This document shows positions 52,407 through 61,788 of a stretch of 64,000 nucleotides of DNA, one piece after another (the stretch's first letter is position 1; each line of letters begins with the position of its first letter). The notes below the pieces were generated by a model. It was not told where the DNA came from. It searched no databases and was given only the letters and a program-made list of their open reading frames with translations. The position numbers and the translations under genes were made by a program. The DNA is taken from the NCBI RefSeq assembly GCF_012927265.1, contig NZ_JABBGF010000001.1, positions 680,502-744,501 on the forward strand. The letters are read 5' to 3'. Origin of the DNA: Chryseobacterium cheonjiense (GTDB taxonomy: Bacteria; Bacteroidota; Bacteroidia; Flavobacteriales; Weeksellaceae).

Positions 52407-55010
52407 TTAAAGATTCAACGCTTTCTGATACGCGTTCTCAAGGCCGTCAAGATTCTTTCCTCCGGCTGTGGCAAAGCCCGGATTTCCGCCGCCGCCGCCC
52501 TGGATTTCTTTAGCTAAATCTTTAATCAATGCTCCCGCCTGATAAATTCCGGCTAAATCATCAGAAACACCAACGGTAATCATTGGTTTTCCGTCTGCGT
52601 CGGACAGAATAACCGTAATGGAAGTCGGGATTTCTTTTTTTAACTGGAAGATGATATCTTTTACCGAACCGGCATCCAGAGAAGTCCTTTTTACCAGAAG
52701 TAATTTATCGCCTTTTTGTTCATAAGCTCCTTTCCATTCGCCGATTTCTCCTTTGGCCTTCTCTTTCTTCATCGCATCTACTTCAGCTCTCAATGTTGCA
52801 TTTTCTTCCATCAATTTCTCAATAGAACGTACGACATCTTTTGACTTCAGCAACTGTGAAAGCTCGGCAACCTGCTTTTCAAGATTTTTGAAATATTCTT
52901 CAGCCTTATCTCCGGAAATCGCTTCAATTCTTCTAATTCCTGCTGCTGCGGAACTTTCGGAAATGATTTTAAAATGCCCGATTTCGCTGGTGCTTTTCAC
53001 ATGGGTTCCTCCGCAGAGTTCCATAGAAGTTCCAAACTGAATCATTCTTACATTGTCCCCATACTTTTCCCCGAACAAAGCCATAGCGCCTCTGTCTAAT
53101 GCTTCCCGGATCGGAATGTTTCTGAATTCCTGTAAGGCAATATTTTCCTTGATCTTGGCATTTACTTTATTTTCCACCAAAGCCAGTTCCTCCTCCGTCA
53201 TTTTATTAAAATGAGAGAAGTCGAAACGAAGGTAATCCGGACCGACGAATGATCCTTTTTGCTCTACGTGTGTTCCCAGAACTTCTCTTAATGCTTCATG
53301 CAACAAATGCGTTACCGAGTGGTTGGCCTGGGAATTTTTTCTTTCCGAAACATTTACTTTAGCATAGAAAACAGCGCCTGCATCTTTCGGAAGACCGTTG
53401 ATTAAAGAAATAATCAGTCCGTTTTCCTTTTTTGTTTCTAATACCTCAAAGCTTTCTACAGCGTTTTCCAGGGTTCCTTTATCTCCGACCTGGCCTCCGC
53501 CTTCCGGATAGAAAGGAGATTCGCTTAAAACTACCTGGTAAAATTCTCCGTCTTTATTTTCTACTTTTCGGTATCTGGTAATATAGGTTTGAGATTCAAA
53601 TTGATCATAACCTACAAAATTTTCAGGTTTTTCTTCTAATGTTACCCAGTCGTATACTTTCTGGGCAGAATCGGCTTTCGAACGTTTCTTTTGCTCATTT
53701 AAAGCTTGTTTAAAGCCTTCCTCATCGATGGTTAAACCTTTTTCTTCCGCAATAATTCTCGTTAGATCATCAGGAAAACCATACGTATCATATAGTTCAA
53801 AAACTTCTTCCGTTGGTAAAACCTTCGCATTATTGGCAATCGTCTGCTGAATTAATTTTTCAACGCGGATCAGTCCGTTTTCAATAGTTCTTAAAAAAGA
53901 TTCCTCCTCACTTTTAATCACCTCAGAAACAAGTTTTCCTTGTTTTTCAAGTTCAGGAAAGAAGGCACCCATCTGCTCCTGCAAAACAGCAACTAATTTG
54001 TAAAGGAAAGGTTCTTTCATGCCTAAGAAACGGTAAGAATAAGAAATTCCTCTTCTTAAGATTCTTCTGATCACATAGCCTGCTCCTCCGTTGGAAGGCA
54101 GCTGCCCGTCAGCAATTGCAAACGAAACCGCTCTGATATGGTCTACCACCACGCGAATCGCAATATCTTTTTCGTCTTCTAAAATCCCGGTGTATTTTTT
54201 TCCTGAAAGTTTTTCAACTTTAGCAATCAAAGGAGTGAAAACATCAGTATCGTAATTGGAAGATTTACCTTGGAGCGCCATACACAGACGTTCAAAGCCC
54301 ATTCCCGTATCCACATGCTGTGCAGGAAGCTTTTCAAGGGTTTTGTCTGCTTTTCTATTGAATTCCATGAAAACGAGATTCCATACTTCCACCACCTGCG
54401 GATGATCGTTGTTCACCAGTTCTAATCCGGAAACTTTCGCTTTTTCTTCTTCAGTTCTCAAATCAACATGGATTTCTGAGCACGGTCCGCACGGTCCGCT
54501 TTCCCCCATTTCCCAGAAATTGTCTTTTTTATTTCCATTGATAATTCTGTCTTCGGAAATATGGGATTTCCAGAAATCATAAGCATCCTGATCTCTTTCA
54601 AGGTTTTCGGAAGCATCTCCTTCAAAAATGGTTACATACAGGTTTTCTTTAGGAATTCCATATACTTCCGTCAGCAATTCCCAGGCAAAAGCAATAGCAT
54701 CTTTTTTAAAATAATCCCCAAAAGACCAGTTCCCCAACATTTCAAACATGGTGTGGTGGTACGTATCACGGCCCACATCATCCAGGTCATTATGTTTTCC
54801 GGATACTCTCAGGCACTTCTGTGTATCTGCAATTCTAGGTGCAGTAGGTGTTTTGTAGCCCAGGAAAAAATCCTTGAACTGCGTCATCCCCGAATTGGAA
54901 AACATAAGCGTAGGGTCGTCTTTCAGAACGATTGGTGCTGAAGGAACGATGAGGTGGCCTTTGCTTTTAAAATAATCTAAAAATTTTTGACGAATCTCTT
55001 GTGATGTCAT
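52407..55010 (-). CDS. alaS: Alanine-tRNA ligase
   Basis: Charges tRNA-Ala and edits Ser/Gly mischarging. 867 residues, standard length. The class II catalytic core has [20 protein letters not shown] (split, about 77-97) and [13 protein letters not shown]. The editing domain carries the zinc/edit residues [12 protein letters not shown] and MELCGGTHV. The C-Ala domain ends with [17 protein letters not shown], the usual glycine-rich motif. Monocistronic with its own terminator. No sign of truncation. Confidence 0.98.
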   Translation of the reverse strand: MTSQEIRQKFLDYFKSKGHLIVPSAPIVLKDDPTLMFSNSGMTQFKDFFLGYKTPTAPRIADTQKCLRVSGKHNDLDDVGRDTYHHTMFEMLGNWSFGDYFKKDAIAFAWELLTEVYGIPKENLYVTIFEGDASENLERDQDAYDFWKSHISEDRIINGNKKDNFWEMGESGPCGPCSEIHVDLRTEEEKAKVSGLELVNNDHPQVVEVWNLVFMEFNRKADKTLEKLPAQHVDTGMGFERLCMALQGKSSNYDTDVFTPLIAKVEKLSGKKYTGILEDEKDIAIRVVVDHIRAVSFAIADGQLPSNGGAGYVIRRILRRGISYSYRFLGMKEPFLYKLVAVLQEQMGAFFPELEKQGKLVSEVIKSEEESFLRTIENGLIRVEKLIQQTIANNAKVLPTEEVFELYDTYGFPDDLTRIIAEEKGLTIDEEGFKQALNEQKKRSKADSAQKVYDWVTLEEKPENFVGYDQFESQTYITRYRKVENKDGEFYQVVLSESPFYPEGGGQVGDKGTLENAVESFEVLETKKENGLIISLINGLPKDAGAVFYAKVNVSERKNSQANHSVTHLLHEALREVLGTHVEQKGSFVGPDYLRFDFSHFNKMTEEELALVENKVNAKIKENIALQEFRNIPIREALDRGAMALFGEKYGDNVRMIQFGTSMELCGGTHVKSTSEIGHFKIISESSAAAGIRRIEAISGDKAEEYFKNLEKQVAELSQLLKSKDVVRSIEKLMEENATLRAEVDAMKKEKAKGEIGEWKGAYEQKGDKLLLVKRTSLDAGSVKDIIFQLKKEIPTSITVILSDADGKPMITVGVSDDLAGIYQAGALIKDLAKEIQGGGGGNPGFATAGGKNLDGLENAYQKALNL

Positions 55011-55140
55011 AATTTATGTTGCTTTGCTTTTTACAATTTTTGATAAGATGCAAATTTAAGATTTTTAAGTGATTTCTTTTACAAAATGTTATTATTGTAA
55101 AGTAAAGAACAATAGGAGTGGTTTCTGATTCTTTGCTGGC

Positions 55141-55181
55141 TTTTTGGTTTCGGCGTGGCTTTGCCACGCCGAAACCAAAAA
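55141..55181. repeat. 19-bp perfect hairpin in the alaS upstream gap
   Basis: TTTTTGGTTTCGGCGTGGC (55141-55159), loop TTT, exact inverse (55163-55181). Like the element at 41594-41646 it has A/T-rich outer and GC-rich inner arms and a three-base loop. It is 130 bases upstream of alaS and could be a dispersed palindrome. The rest of the gap shows no gene. Confidence 0.75.
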
Positions 55182-55246
55182 AATAGTAAAATTTTCTTAT
55201 CAAAAATAAAATTAAAATGATTAAATTTCTTCAAATAATTTGAAGT

Positions 55247-55546
55247 TTGAAATCAAAATCAGAATTGTCGGCGAAGTGGGTAATTGGACTTACTCTTTGT
55301 TATCCTATTTTACTTATTTTTTTGTTTTTATCAGACAGTATTGATACAAATTATGCTTATCAAGTGTTTGCCAATATTTGCATTTATATTTCCATTCCCC
55401 TTTTTTTTCTGGATTGGTTTTTAATAATAAGAAGTCTAAGATTTGAAAAAACTACTTTAGCATATATTGGTTTAATTATTACCATTTTTTATTCACTGAT
55501 ATTTGTTTGGATTGTATTTGTGTTTTCAAATTTGAAAATGTGCTGA
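55247..55546 (+). CDS. Small hypothetical membrane protein
   Basis: A 99-residue protein with three predicted membrane helices (about 11-28, 37-61 and 70-94) and little else; the last helix ends near the C-terminus (FVFSNLKMC). No ATG start is present, so TTG at 55247 is assumed; other TTG codons downstream are possible. It lies just upstream of the ECF sigma gene in the same direction, but nothing shows that they act together. No family recognised. Confidence 0.5.
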   Translation: MKSKSELSAKWVIGLTLCYPILLIFLFLSDSIDTNYAYQVFANICIYISIPLFFLDWFLIIRSLRFEKTTLAYIGLIITIFYSLIFVWIVFVFSNLKMC

Positions 55547-55567
55547 AATTTTTTAATAAATTTATGA

Positions 55568-56125
55568 ATGACCAAAGACGAAACATTCAAAAACTGGATA
55601 GAGCAGTATTCGGCAGCGTTGATGAGAAGGGCAGTGTATCTGTTGTCTGATAAAGTTGAGGCGGAAGATATTGTTCAGGAAGTTTTTATTTCCGCTTTTT
55701 CGTCCTATGAATCTTTTGAAGGGAAAAGCCGGCCGCTCACCTGGCTGATGACTATTTTAAACAGAAAAGTGGCCGATTTTTACCGTAAAAAATATAAATC
55801 TGAACCCAATATTAAACTGGATCACTTTTTTGATGAAGACGGAGCCTGGAAAAACAATGATATTTTGAATGACTGGAATGCAGGCAATCAGGAAACACAA
55901 CTGTTAGACAATGCAGAATTCAATAAAATCCTGGAGGAATGCCTGGAAGATCTGCCTTCCAGATGGAAAATTCCGATGAAGCTGTATTACCTTGAAGAAA
56001 AAAAAGCACCGGAAGTGAGTCAGGAACTTGATATTTCCACGACTAATTTATGGAAGATTCTGCAAAGAGGCAGGATGCAATTGAGAGAATGCCTGGAAAT
56101 GAACTGGTTTGCCAATCAAAACTGA
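55568..56125 (+). CDS. ECF RNA polymerase sigma factor
   Basis: A 185-residue extracytoplasmic-function sigma factor. Region 2 is seen as LSDKVEAEDIVQEVFISAF (26-44) with SFEGKSRPLTWLMTILNRKVADFYRKK (split, about 50-76). Region 4 is ECLEDLPSRWKIPMKLYYLEEKKAPEVSQELDISTTNLWKILQRGR (about 117-162). Eight bases after its stop a small zinc-type anti-sigma gene begins, followed by DUF417 and MsrAB genes on the same strand. This arrangement points to a redox- or chlorine-responsive regulon with the sigma factor released by thiol oxidation; the response is inferred. Confidence 0.93.
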   Translation: MTKDETFKNWIEQYSAALMRRAVYLLSDKVEAEDIVQEVFISAFSSYESFEGKSRPLTWLMTILNRKVADFYRKKYKSEPNIKLDHFFDEDGAWKNNDILNDWNAGNQETQLLDNAEFNKILEECLEDLPSRWKIPMKLYYLEEKKAPEVSQELDISTTNLWKILQRGRMQLRECLEMNWFANQN

Positions 56126-56132
56126 TCTAAAA

Positions 56133-56408
56133 ATGCTTAAAAAACTGATTCATATTATTTTTTTACCGTGCAGCGAAGCGACGATGCTCATGGAAAAACG
56201 GAATGCGGAAAATATTTCCCCAAAAGAAAACCGTAAGCTTTCCCTGCATCTTGCCATTTGTAAATGGTGCAGAGCCTACAAAGAAAAGCTGGAAATATTG
56301 GATAAAATGTTGAAAAGAAAGCTTTCGGATGAAAGTAATGTTGAAATTAATGACTCTGATATTCATAATGTTAAAGAAAGAGCTCTGAAAAATTTAGATA
56401 TTTCATAA
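56133..56408 (+). CDS. Zinc-type anti-sigma factor
   Basis: A 91-residue soluble protein from the ATG at 56133 (MLKKLIHIIFLPCSEAT). It carries a His-x3-Cys-x2-Cys motif (HLAICKWC, about residues 39-46 of this frame), the zinc-binding signature of ZAS anti-sigma factors, and an extra Cys near the start. There is no membrane helix, so it is a cytoplasmic redox-type anti-sigma (RsrA/ChrR-like in principle) rather than a transmembrane one. It directly follows its presumed partner sigma factor. Confidence 0.82.
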   Translation: MLKKLIHIIFLPCSEATMLMEKRNAENISPKENRKLSLHLAICKWCRAYKEKLEILDKMLKRKLSDESNVEINDSDIHNVKERALKNLDIS

Positions 56409-56485
56409 AATAATTTGTCAGGATTTTGAAATGGTTCCGACTATACTTTTGAAAATAATAAAGTATTCAATCAAAATCTTAAAAA

Positions 56486-56935
56486 ATGAATGGAACTGTA
56501 CTAAAAATTGATAATGAAAACCTTATCGGAAAAACGGGGTACTATCTCTCCCTTTTCGGAACCGTCATTATTCTGCTGTGGATCGGAATTTTCAAATTCA
56601 CGCCAACGGAAGCAAATGCCATAAAACCTTTGGTGGAAAACCATTTTCTTACTTTTTTCGTATATGATATTGTAAGCATTCAGGCAGTGTCCGATACTAT
56701 CGGAGTCATAGAAATTATCATTGCATTATTGTTACTGTTTAGTGTGAAATTTGCATCACTCAGAAAGTACGCCGCCATCGGAATGATTATTACCTTCCTG
56801 ATAACACTGAGCTATCTGTTTACGACTCCGGGACTCTGGAAAACAGTCGACGGAATTTTGATAACTGACTTCTTTATCGTAAAAGATATCATGCTTTTAG
56901 GATTTGGATTAATGATTTTAAATCTGAAAAAATGA
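56486..56935 (+). CDS. DUF417 (YkgB/RclC-like) membrane protein
   Basis: A 149-residue inner-membrane protein with four helices (about 20-38, 52-76, 82-106 and 118-145). [20 protein letters not shown] in the first loop and [10 protein letters not shown] before the last helix are the family marks. The E. coli relative RclC belongs to the reactive-chlorine-resistance operon. Here it follows an ECF/anti-sigma pair and overlaps the MsrAB start by four bases (ATGA), tying it to oxidative damage repair. Biochemical function is unknown. Confidence 0.88.
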   Translation: MNGTVLKIDNENLIGKTGYYLSLFGTVIILLWIGIFKFTPTEANAIKPLVENHFLTFFVYDIVSIQAVSDTIGVIEIIIALLLLFSVKFASLRKYAAIGMIITFLITLSYLFTTPGLWKTVDGILITDFFIVKDIMLLGFGLMILNLKK

Positions 56936-58050
56936 AAAAAAATATAAAAATGAAGAACATATTGATTTTACTCGGCGTGGTTCTGGGAATAGCAGTATTT
57001 GCTACAAGTTGCGGAGATGCAAAAACGAAATCTACAGCTACAAAAAAAGAAAATGAGACCATTATGGACAATAGAAATCTAAAAGAAGTGTATTTTGCAG
57101 GAGGATGTTTCTGGGGAACTGAACATTTTTTTCAACAGATACGCGGTGTCGTAGGAACAGAAGTAGGCTATGCCAACGGAAATAAAAAGAATCCTACATA
57201 TGAGGAAGTAGTAAGTCATACCACAGGCTTTGCCGAAACGGTAAAAGTAAAATACGATCCTGAAGAAGTAGACCTTAAGCTGTTAATTGACCTTTATTTC
57301 AAAACCATTGATCCTACGAGTTTAAACAAACAGGGAAATGACAGGGGAGATCAGTACAGAACAGGAATTTACTCTACTGACAAAGAGACGGAAGCTATTG
57401 TAAAAGCCGAAGTGGCGAGACTGGCTAAAAATTACAGCAAGCCTGTACTGGTAGAAACGATTCCGTTAAAGAATTTTTATAAAGCAGAAGACTACCACCA
57501 GGATTACCTGGATAAAAATCCGGGAGGTTACTGCCACATTGAACCGGGATTATTTGAAATGGCCAGAAATGCAAATCCTCCTAAGAAAAAAGAACTAAAA
57601 TACCAGAAGCAGGACAAAAAAGCTTTAAAGGAAAAGCTGACTGCCGAACAGTATAATGTAACCCAGGAAAATGGTACGGAACGAGCTTTCCAAAATGAAT
57701 ACTGGGACGAAACACGCGAAGGAATTTATGTGGATATTACAACTGGCGAACCGCTGTTTATTTCTACAGACAAATTTGAATCCGGTTGTGGATGGCCGAG
57801 TTTCTCAAAACCAATTACCAAGCAACTGGTAGAAGAAAAGCTGGATCGTTCCCACGGAATGACAAGGGTAGAAGTAAGAAGTAAAACAGGAGATGCGCAT
57901 TTGGGACACGTTTTCAATGACGGCCCGGAGGATAAAGGCGGACTTCGTTACTGTATCAACAGTGCTTCCCTGAAGTTTATCCCGAAAGCGGAAATGAAAG
58001 AAAAAGGCTACGGAGAGTATATTGCTCTTTTGGATAAAGATAAAAAGTAA
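56932..58050 (+). CDS. msrAB: Methionine sulfoxide reductase A/B fusion lipoprotein
   Basis: Reduces both stereoisomers of methionine sulfoxide in oxidised proteins. 372 residues. A lipoprotein signal leads (lipobox FATSC, Cys27), so it acts outside the cytoplasm. MsrA (about 50-205) has the catalytic GGCFWGTE (57-64) and GYANG, and DYHQDYL. MsrB (about 225-365) has [18 protein letters not shown] (split), [33 protein letters not shown] and the catalytic Cys in [11 protein letters not shown] second ATG at 56950 is a possible start. The start overlaps the DUF417 stop. With that gene and the ECF/anti-sigma pair it makes an envelope oxidant-defence unit. Confidence 0.95.
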   Translation: MKKNIKMKNILILLGVVLGIAVFATSCGDAKTKSTATKKENETIMDNRNLKEVYFAGGCFWGTEHFFQQIRGVVGTEVGYANGNKKNPTYEEVVSHTTGFAETVKVKYDPEEVDLKLLIDLYFKTIDPTSLNKQGNDRGDQYRTGIYSTDKETEAIVKAEVARLAKNYSKPVLVETIPLKNFYKAEDYHQDYLDKNPGGYCHIEPGLFEMARNANPPKKKELKYQKQDKKALKEKLTAEQYNVTQENGTERAFQNEYWDETREGIYVDITTGEPLFISTDKFESGCGWPSFSKPITKQLVEEKLDRSHGMTRVEVRSKTGDAHLGHVFNDGPEDKGGLRYCINSASLKFIPKAEMKEKGYGEYIALLDKDKK

Positions 58051-58073
58051 TATTTTAAGTGAAGTGATTGAGG

Positions 58074-58105
58074 GGGCTGCCGAAAGGCAGCCCTTTCTCT
58101 TTATT
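58074..58105 (+). terminator. Terminator after msrAB
   Basis: GGGCTGCC-GAAA-GGCAGCCC (58074-58093), followed by TTTCTCTTTATTTT. Confidence 0.85.
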
Positions 58106-58109
58106 TTGT

Positions 58110-58345
58110 TTTGAAAATGTCATTCTGAATGGAGCGGAACGAAGTGGAGTGCAGTGAAGAATCTTTAAATAATTAAGAATAAGTTTTGAAAATATATTAT
58201 CCCGCAGATTTTACGGATTACGCAGATTTTTTTACTGGTTTAATATAGTTTTAATCATAAACTTTAGCAAATCAACTTGTTGATTATTCTTTGCTCCTTA
58301 AATAAGAATGCTGGTTATTATAAACTTTGCGGTAAAATAAATCTT
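58110..58345. repeat. Mosaic of dispersed repeat fragments
   Basis: No gene in 58051-58370. Three pieces are visible. CATTCTGAATGGAGCGGAAC (58120-58139) and the following GAAG...GAAGAATCT have the look of a widespread small repeat. CCCGCAGATTTTACGG with ACGCAGATTTTTT (58201-58232) contains an imperfect internal duplication. From 58289 to 58331, read on the minus strand, CGCAAAGTTT then CTTATTTAAGGAGCAAAG matches the element at 13894-14058. The first two are recalled from other flavobacterial genomes; the third is shown within this window. Confidence 0.65.
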
Positions 58346-58370
58346 CCCATTTTTTTTAAAAACGGATTCA

Positions 58371-59030
58371 TTATACGAAACGGCATCTCTGGATCTGAAA
58401 CCTTTCCTTAATGCTGAACATGGAAATATTTAAAAATAAGAGAAAACCGAAAAAGATATAATAAGCTCCGCCTGGAAGTTTTGAGAGATTTTGAAAAATA
58501 CTCAGATAATATTGTTTAAAATCTGGTTTTACATCCACAAAAGTATAAATCACATCATGGCATAAAAGGCACCCCATTTTTTCTTCTTCTTCAGTTTTTG
58601 GACTTTTATAATTTACAGTGGCAAATACATGTCCTGTTTTTTCCAGATCTAAAGCATACGTCTCCTGTCCTGCAATCGCCATATCATTTAGTAAAGACAC
58701 AAAGTCACCGTAGGTATTATTATTGTCTAAAATAAATTCTACTCCGGTATTTTTTTTATTACGTTTTTGAAGAGCTTTAATTTCCGAAACATAAAATTTC
58801 GAATTTTCTTTAGCTTTTGAATAATCAACCTTTATTTTCTTATAATCCCAGTTTCGTACAGATTCAAAACTGTATATATCATTGCTCTTATCTTCCCTTA
58901 ATTTGGCAGGAATTCCGATATCAATTACATTATACTTCGTTTTATCAACATATGGATTAATATAGAACCAAAATAAAACAGGCACAATTACAGCACTGAT
59001 AAGTCCCGGAAAATAATAGATCTTTTTCAT
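58371..59030 (-). CDS. Hypothetical two-helix membrane protein (pair member 2)
   Basis: A 219-residue protein with a membrane helix at each end (about 7-25 and 185-203) and a soluble domain between, presumably extracytoplasmic, containing KFYVSEIKALQKRNKKNTGVEF (split) and a Cys-x2-Cys motif (CLLCHD near 150-155). The gene before it encodes a paralogue and overlaps it by four bases. The central domain is loosely ExbD/TolR-like (TYGDFVSLLNDMAIAGQETYA), but this is not firm. No function can be given. Confidence 0.65.
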   Translation of the reverse strand: MKKIYYFPGLISAVIVPVLFWFYINPYVDKTKYNVIDIGIPAKLREDKSNDIYSFESVRNWDYKKIKVDYSKAKENSKFYVSEIKALQKRNKKNTGVEFILDNNNTYGDFVSLLNDMAIAGQETYALDLEKTGHVFATVNYKSPKTEEEEKMGCLLCHDVIYTFVDVKPDFKQYYLSIFQNLSKLPGGAYYIFFGFLLFLNISMFSIKERFQIQRCRFV

Positions 59031-59665
59031 GCAAATGTTCTTTTGAGTTGAAGATTTTCCTTAATGCTGAACATGGAAATATTTAAAAATAATAAAAATC
59101 CAAAAATAATATAACACGTCTGTTGGGGTATGTGATCAATAAATGTCTCAGGATTAAGAAAATTTAATGCGATTTTCTCTTTATTATATTCGCCTCCTAC
59201 AACGCCTCCACAAATATATTCCCGCTCTATAGCGTTCGGATCTTTGTACATATGAACGGCGAAAAAATGATTGGTTTTTTCTACATCGACTCCATAAGTT
59301 TCCTGCTTTGCCAGCTTCATTGCATCAATTAAGGCGATAAAATCCTGATAATTATTTTTATCACCAATTACAAATTCAATCCCTGTTTCTTTTTCATTTC
59401 TTGCCTGAAGCTTTTTTAATTCCGAAACATAATATGCGCGATTTTGAAGAGCGGTGTTAGGCTGAACAATGATTTTTTTATAATTCCATTTTCGGTAGGG
59501 TTCAAAAGTATTCAATGAATTTTCCCTTCCTTTCTTTACTTTTGCGGGGAGCCCCAGATCTATCACGGTGTATGGTTCATGGGTTCTTTGGCTCCCGTAA
59601 AACCAAAATAAAACCGGTATCAGCAAAGCACTGATGAGTCCGGGAACGTAGTATATTCTCTTCAT
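59027..59665 (-). CDS. Hypothetical two-helix membrane protein (pair member 1)
   Basis: A 212-residue paralogue of the gene it overlaps (four bases). Shared features: KRIYYVPGLISALLIPVLFW at the start, VIDLGLPAKVK, YYVSELKKLQARN with ETGIEFV, QETYGVDVEKTNHFFA, and the last helix YIIFGFLLFLNISMFSIKE. It has a single Cys in place of the Cys-x2-Cys of its partner (YICGG). The pair probably forms a heteromer by analogy with other tandem membrane paralogues. Family and function unknown. Confidence 0.65.
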   Translation of the reverse strand: MKRIYYVPGLISALLIPVLFWFYGSQRTHEPYTVIDLGLPAKVKKGRENSLNTFEPYRKWNYKKIIVQPNTALQNRAYYVSELKKLQARNEKETGIEFVIGDKNNYQDFIALIDAMKLAKQETYGVDVEKTNHFFAVHMYKDPNAIEREYICGGVVGGEYNKEKIALNFLNPETFIDHIPQQTCYIIFGFLLFLNISMFSIKENLQLKRTFA

Positions 59666-59699
59666 GGGATTAATTTTATTAAATAAAATAAAACTTCAA

Positions 59700-59737
59700 T
59701 AAAAATAAAAAAAGTGACCCCGAAAAACGGATCACTT
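59700..59737 (-). terminator. Terminator after the ABC exporter operon
   Basis: AAGTGA/TCACTT outer stem (59712-59717, 59732-59737) with inner CCG/CGG; on the minus strand it is followed by a U-rich run (59711-59700). The stretch 59757-59808 just before it holds short degenerate TTGAA(C/T)TTT repeats and no gene. Confidence 0.7.
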
Positions 59738-59812
59738 AATTATGTAATGAATAAAATTCTAAACTTTTAATCTTGAACTTTCAATTTTGAACCTTGAATT
59801 TTGAATCAAAAA

Positions 59813-60658
59813 TTACCAATCTCTCCTTTTTAAAATCCAATACGATCCGAAAATAAAAATACCACACCAAACCAGACAGGCAATTAAGCTTTCTGTAGGA
59901 TAGTGGAACTCGTATTTAAGGCCTATCATTTTTGCCATTTTCAGCCTCATTATCGGATTCGGAATCAGGCTGGACATACTTTCCAGTGGCAAAAGATGGG
60001 TAATAAAGAAATCATTTTGAAGTACTGCATTTCTTTGAGCTTCCTGCAGTCCGCGTACTTTCATAAAAACTTCTACTCCTGATAAAATCGCTTCTCCTAT
60101 CCAGAAGACAAAAAGAGCAAGAAAAACAAAAACCGATTTTCTCAATAAAACAGAGAGAAACATTAAAAAACAAAAGAAAGTGAACAGTTTTACAAAATAA
60201 TTTCCGATAAAAAAGATCTCTTCAAAAACCTTGGCAGATTCCGTGGTGTCAGAATATTTATATCCCAGGAAGATTGTAATGCCAAAAACGATAATTGTTG
60301 AAACAATAGTAAAAAAGCTGATCGTTAGCAATTTTGAAGAAATAAATTCCTTTCTGCTTAATCCGTCAATTGTATTCTGCTTAAACATCCGGTTGCTGAA
60401 CTCCTGTGAAATCGAAAAAACAATAATCAGTCCCAGAAAAATTTTCAGCAATGCAACAATCCACGTCGTAAAGTTCCATATTCCGGGAAAATTATAAATG
60501 CCCTGTTCTTTAAGGTTGATGGTTCCCCCGAAAAGGTCGAAGTCAACAAGTCCGATAAAAAGCAATGCGATAAGAATTGCAAAATAAAGGATGGTGAAAA
60601 TCTTGAACGGTCTGTAATTCAGATTTTTATAATATTCTAGTTTTAATAATTTGATCAT
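59813..60658 (-). CDS. ABC transporter permease (ABC-2 type)
   Basis: A 281-residue inner-membrane protein with six predicted helices: about 17-37, 67-88, 109-131, 147-170, 172-190 and 255-275. The loop ISQEFSNRMFKQNTIDGLSRKEFISSKLL (split, near 81-112) is typical of ABC-2 permeases. It begins two bases after the ATPase gene stop, so the two form an exporter, as a 2+2 assembly. Substrate unknown; in this phylum such pairs often export antimicrobials or lipids, but sequence does not decide. Confidence 0.85.
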   Translation of the reverse strand: MIKLLKLEYYKNLNYRPFKIFTILYFAILIALLFIGLVDFDLFGGTINLKEQGIYNFPGIWNFTTWIVALLKIFLGLIIVFSISQEFSNRMFKQNTIDGLSRKEFISSKLLTISFFTIVSTIIVFGITIFLGYKYSDTTESAKVFEEIFFIGNYFVKLFTFFCFLMFLSVLLRKSVFVFLALFVFWIGEAILSGVEVFMKVRGLQEAQRNAVLQNDFFITHLLPLESMSSLIPNPIMRLKMAKMIGLKYEFHYPTESLIACLVWCGIFIFGSYWILKRRDW

Positions 60659-60660
60659 GA

Positions 60661-61563
60661 TTAATTGGTGTTTTTTACAAGTTCAAGGAATTGAGATTCA
60701 AGAGACATTTTTTTCTTGGTTAAATGAGAAAGGAAAATGCCCTGTTCAGCCAGCTTTTGGTTAAGAGAAGATGCGGAAATAGAAGCATCATCACGAATCT
60801 GAGCTTTCAGAAGATCTCCCTCCGGATGAACGGCTGTAAACCACCCAAGCGAATTTAAGGCATTCAGAAGCAATGTATTGTTGTCTGCTTTCAGCTCAAA
60901 ATAACCATTATTGGCGGTCATTTCATCCACCCTTCCGCAGTAAATGGAATTTCCTTCTTTCAGCACGATAACGTGGCTGCATATTTTTTCGATCTCGTCC
61001 AGCAAATGGCTTGCAATTATAATGGTAATTCCCTGCTTTGCAATATTGCTGATGATCTCACGGATCTGGATAATTCCTTCCGGATCGAGACCATTCGTTG
61101 GCTCATCGAGAATCATTACCTCAGGATTGTTCAGCATCGCAGAAGCAATCGCCAGACGCTGCTTCATTCCCAGGGAGTAGGTTTTAAATGTATCTTTTTT
61201 TCTTTCCAGGAGGCCTACTGTCTGCAGAACTTCATCAATTCTGTGGAAAGGAGTTCCTTTAATCTCCGCTACAATTTTTAGATTGGTTTCCGCACTCAGG
61301 TACGGATAAAAGTTAGGCTGCTCTATAATGGCGCCGATTTTTTTGAGCGTATCCGAATCGGTTCCCTTTTTACCAAACCAGTACCATTCTCCGCTGGTAG
61401 GATTAATCGTGGAGAGCAGCATTCCGAAAGTCGTGGATTTCCCGCTTCCGTTAGGGCCCAAAAGACCATAAACATTACCTTTTTCGACATCGAAAGAGAT
61501 ATTGTTTACAACGATTCTCTTGAATTTTTTAGTCAAATTCTTTACTGACAAAACTTTTTCCAT
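60661..61563 (-). CDS. ABC transporter ATP-binding protein
   Basis: A 300-residue ATPase subunit. Walker A is GLLGPNGSGKSTTFG (33-47), Q-loop IIEQPNFYPYLSAE, signature YSLGMKQRLAIASAML (about 132-147), Walker B VMILDEPTNGLDPEG (about 151-165) and the switch His in IIIASHLLDEI. A C-terminal domain of about 80 residues follows, typical of the CcmA/bacitracin-type exporters. It is first in a two-gene operon with the permease. Confidence 0.94.
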   Translation of the reverse strand: MEKVLSVKNLTKKFKRIVVNNISFDVEKGNVYGLLGPNGSGKSTTFGMLLSTINPTSGEWYWFGKKGTDSDTLKKIGAIIEQPNFYPYLSAETNLKIVAEIKGTPFHRIDEVLQTVGLLERKKDTFKTYSLGMKQRLAIASAMLNNPEVMILDEPTNGLDPEGIIQIREIISNIAKQGITIIIASHLLDEIEKICSHVIVLKEGNSIYCGRVDEMTANNGYFELKADNNTLLLNALNSLGWFTAVHPEGDLLKAQIRDDASISASSLNQKLAEQGIFLSHLTKKKMSLESQFLELVKNTN

Positions 61564-61788
61564 GTAATTTGTTTTACATAGTAGTAGTCTATATAAATAC
61601 TGAATTGTTACAGAAATTACGATAAATCAATTTAAATTTAATTTCAAATACGCTATTTTTGGTATTAAATCTGTTTAAAATAATTTAAATTTTACCACAC
61701 CGAAAGTTCGACGGATTCAACAGATTTAGAAAATTATTGTTATTGTGGTTAAAATAAGTTTAAAACAGTTTAGCATTAATGTATCGTT

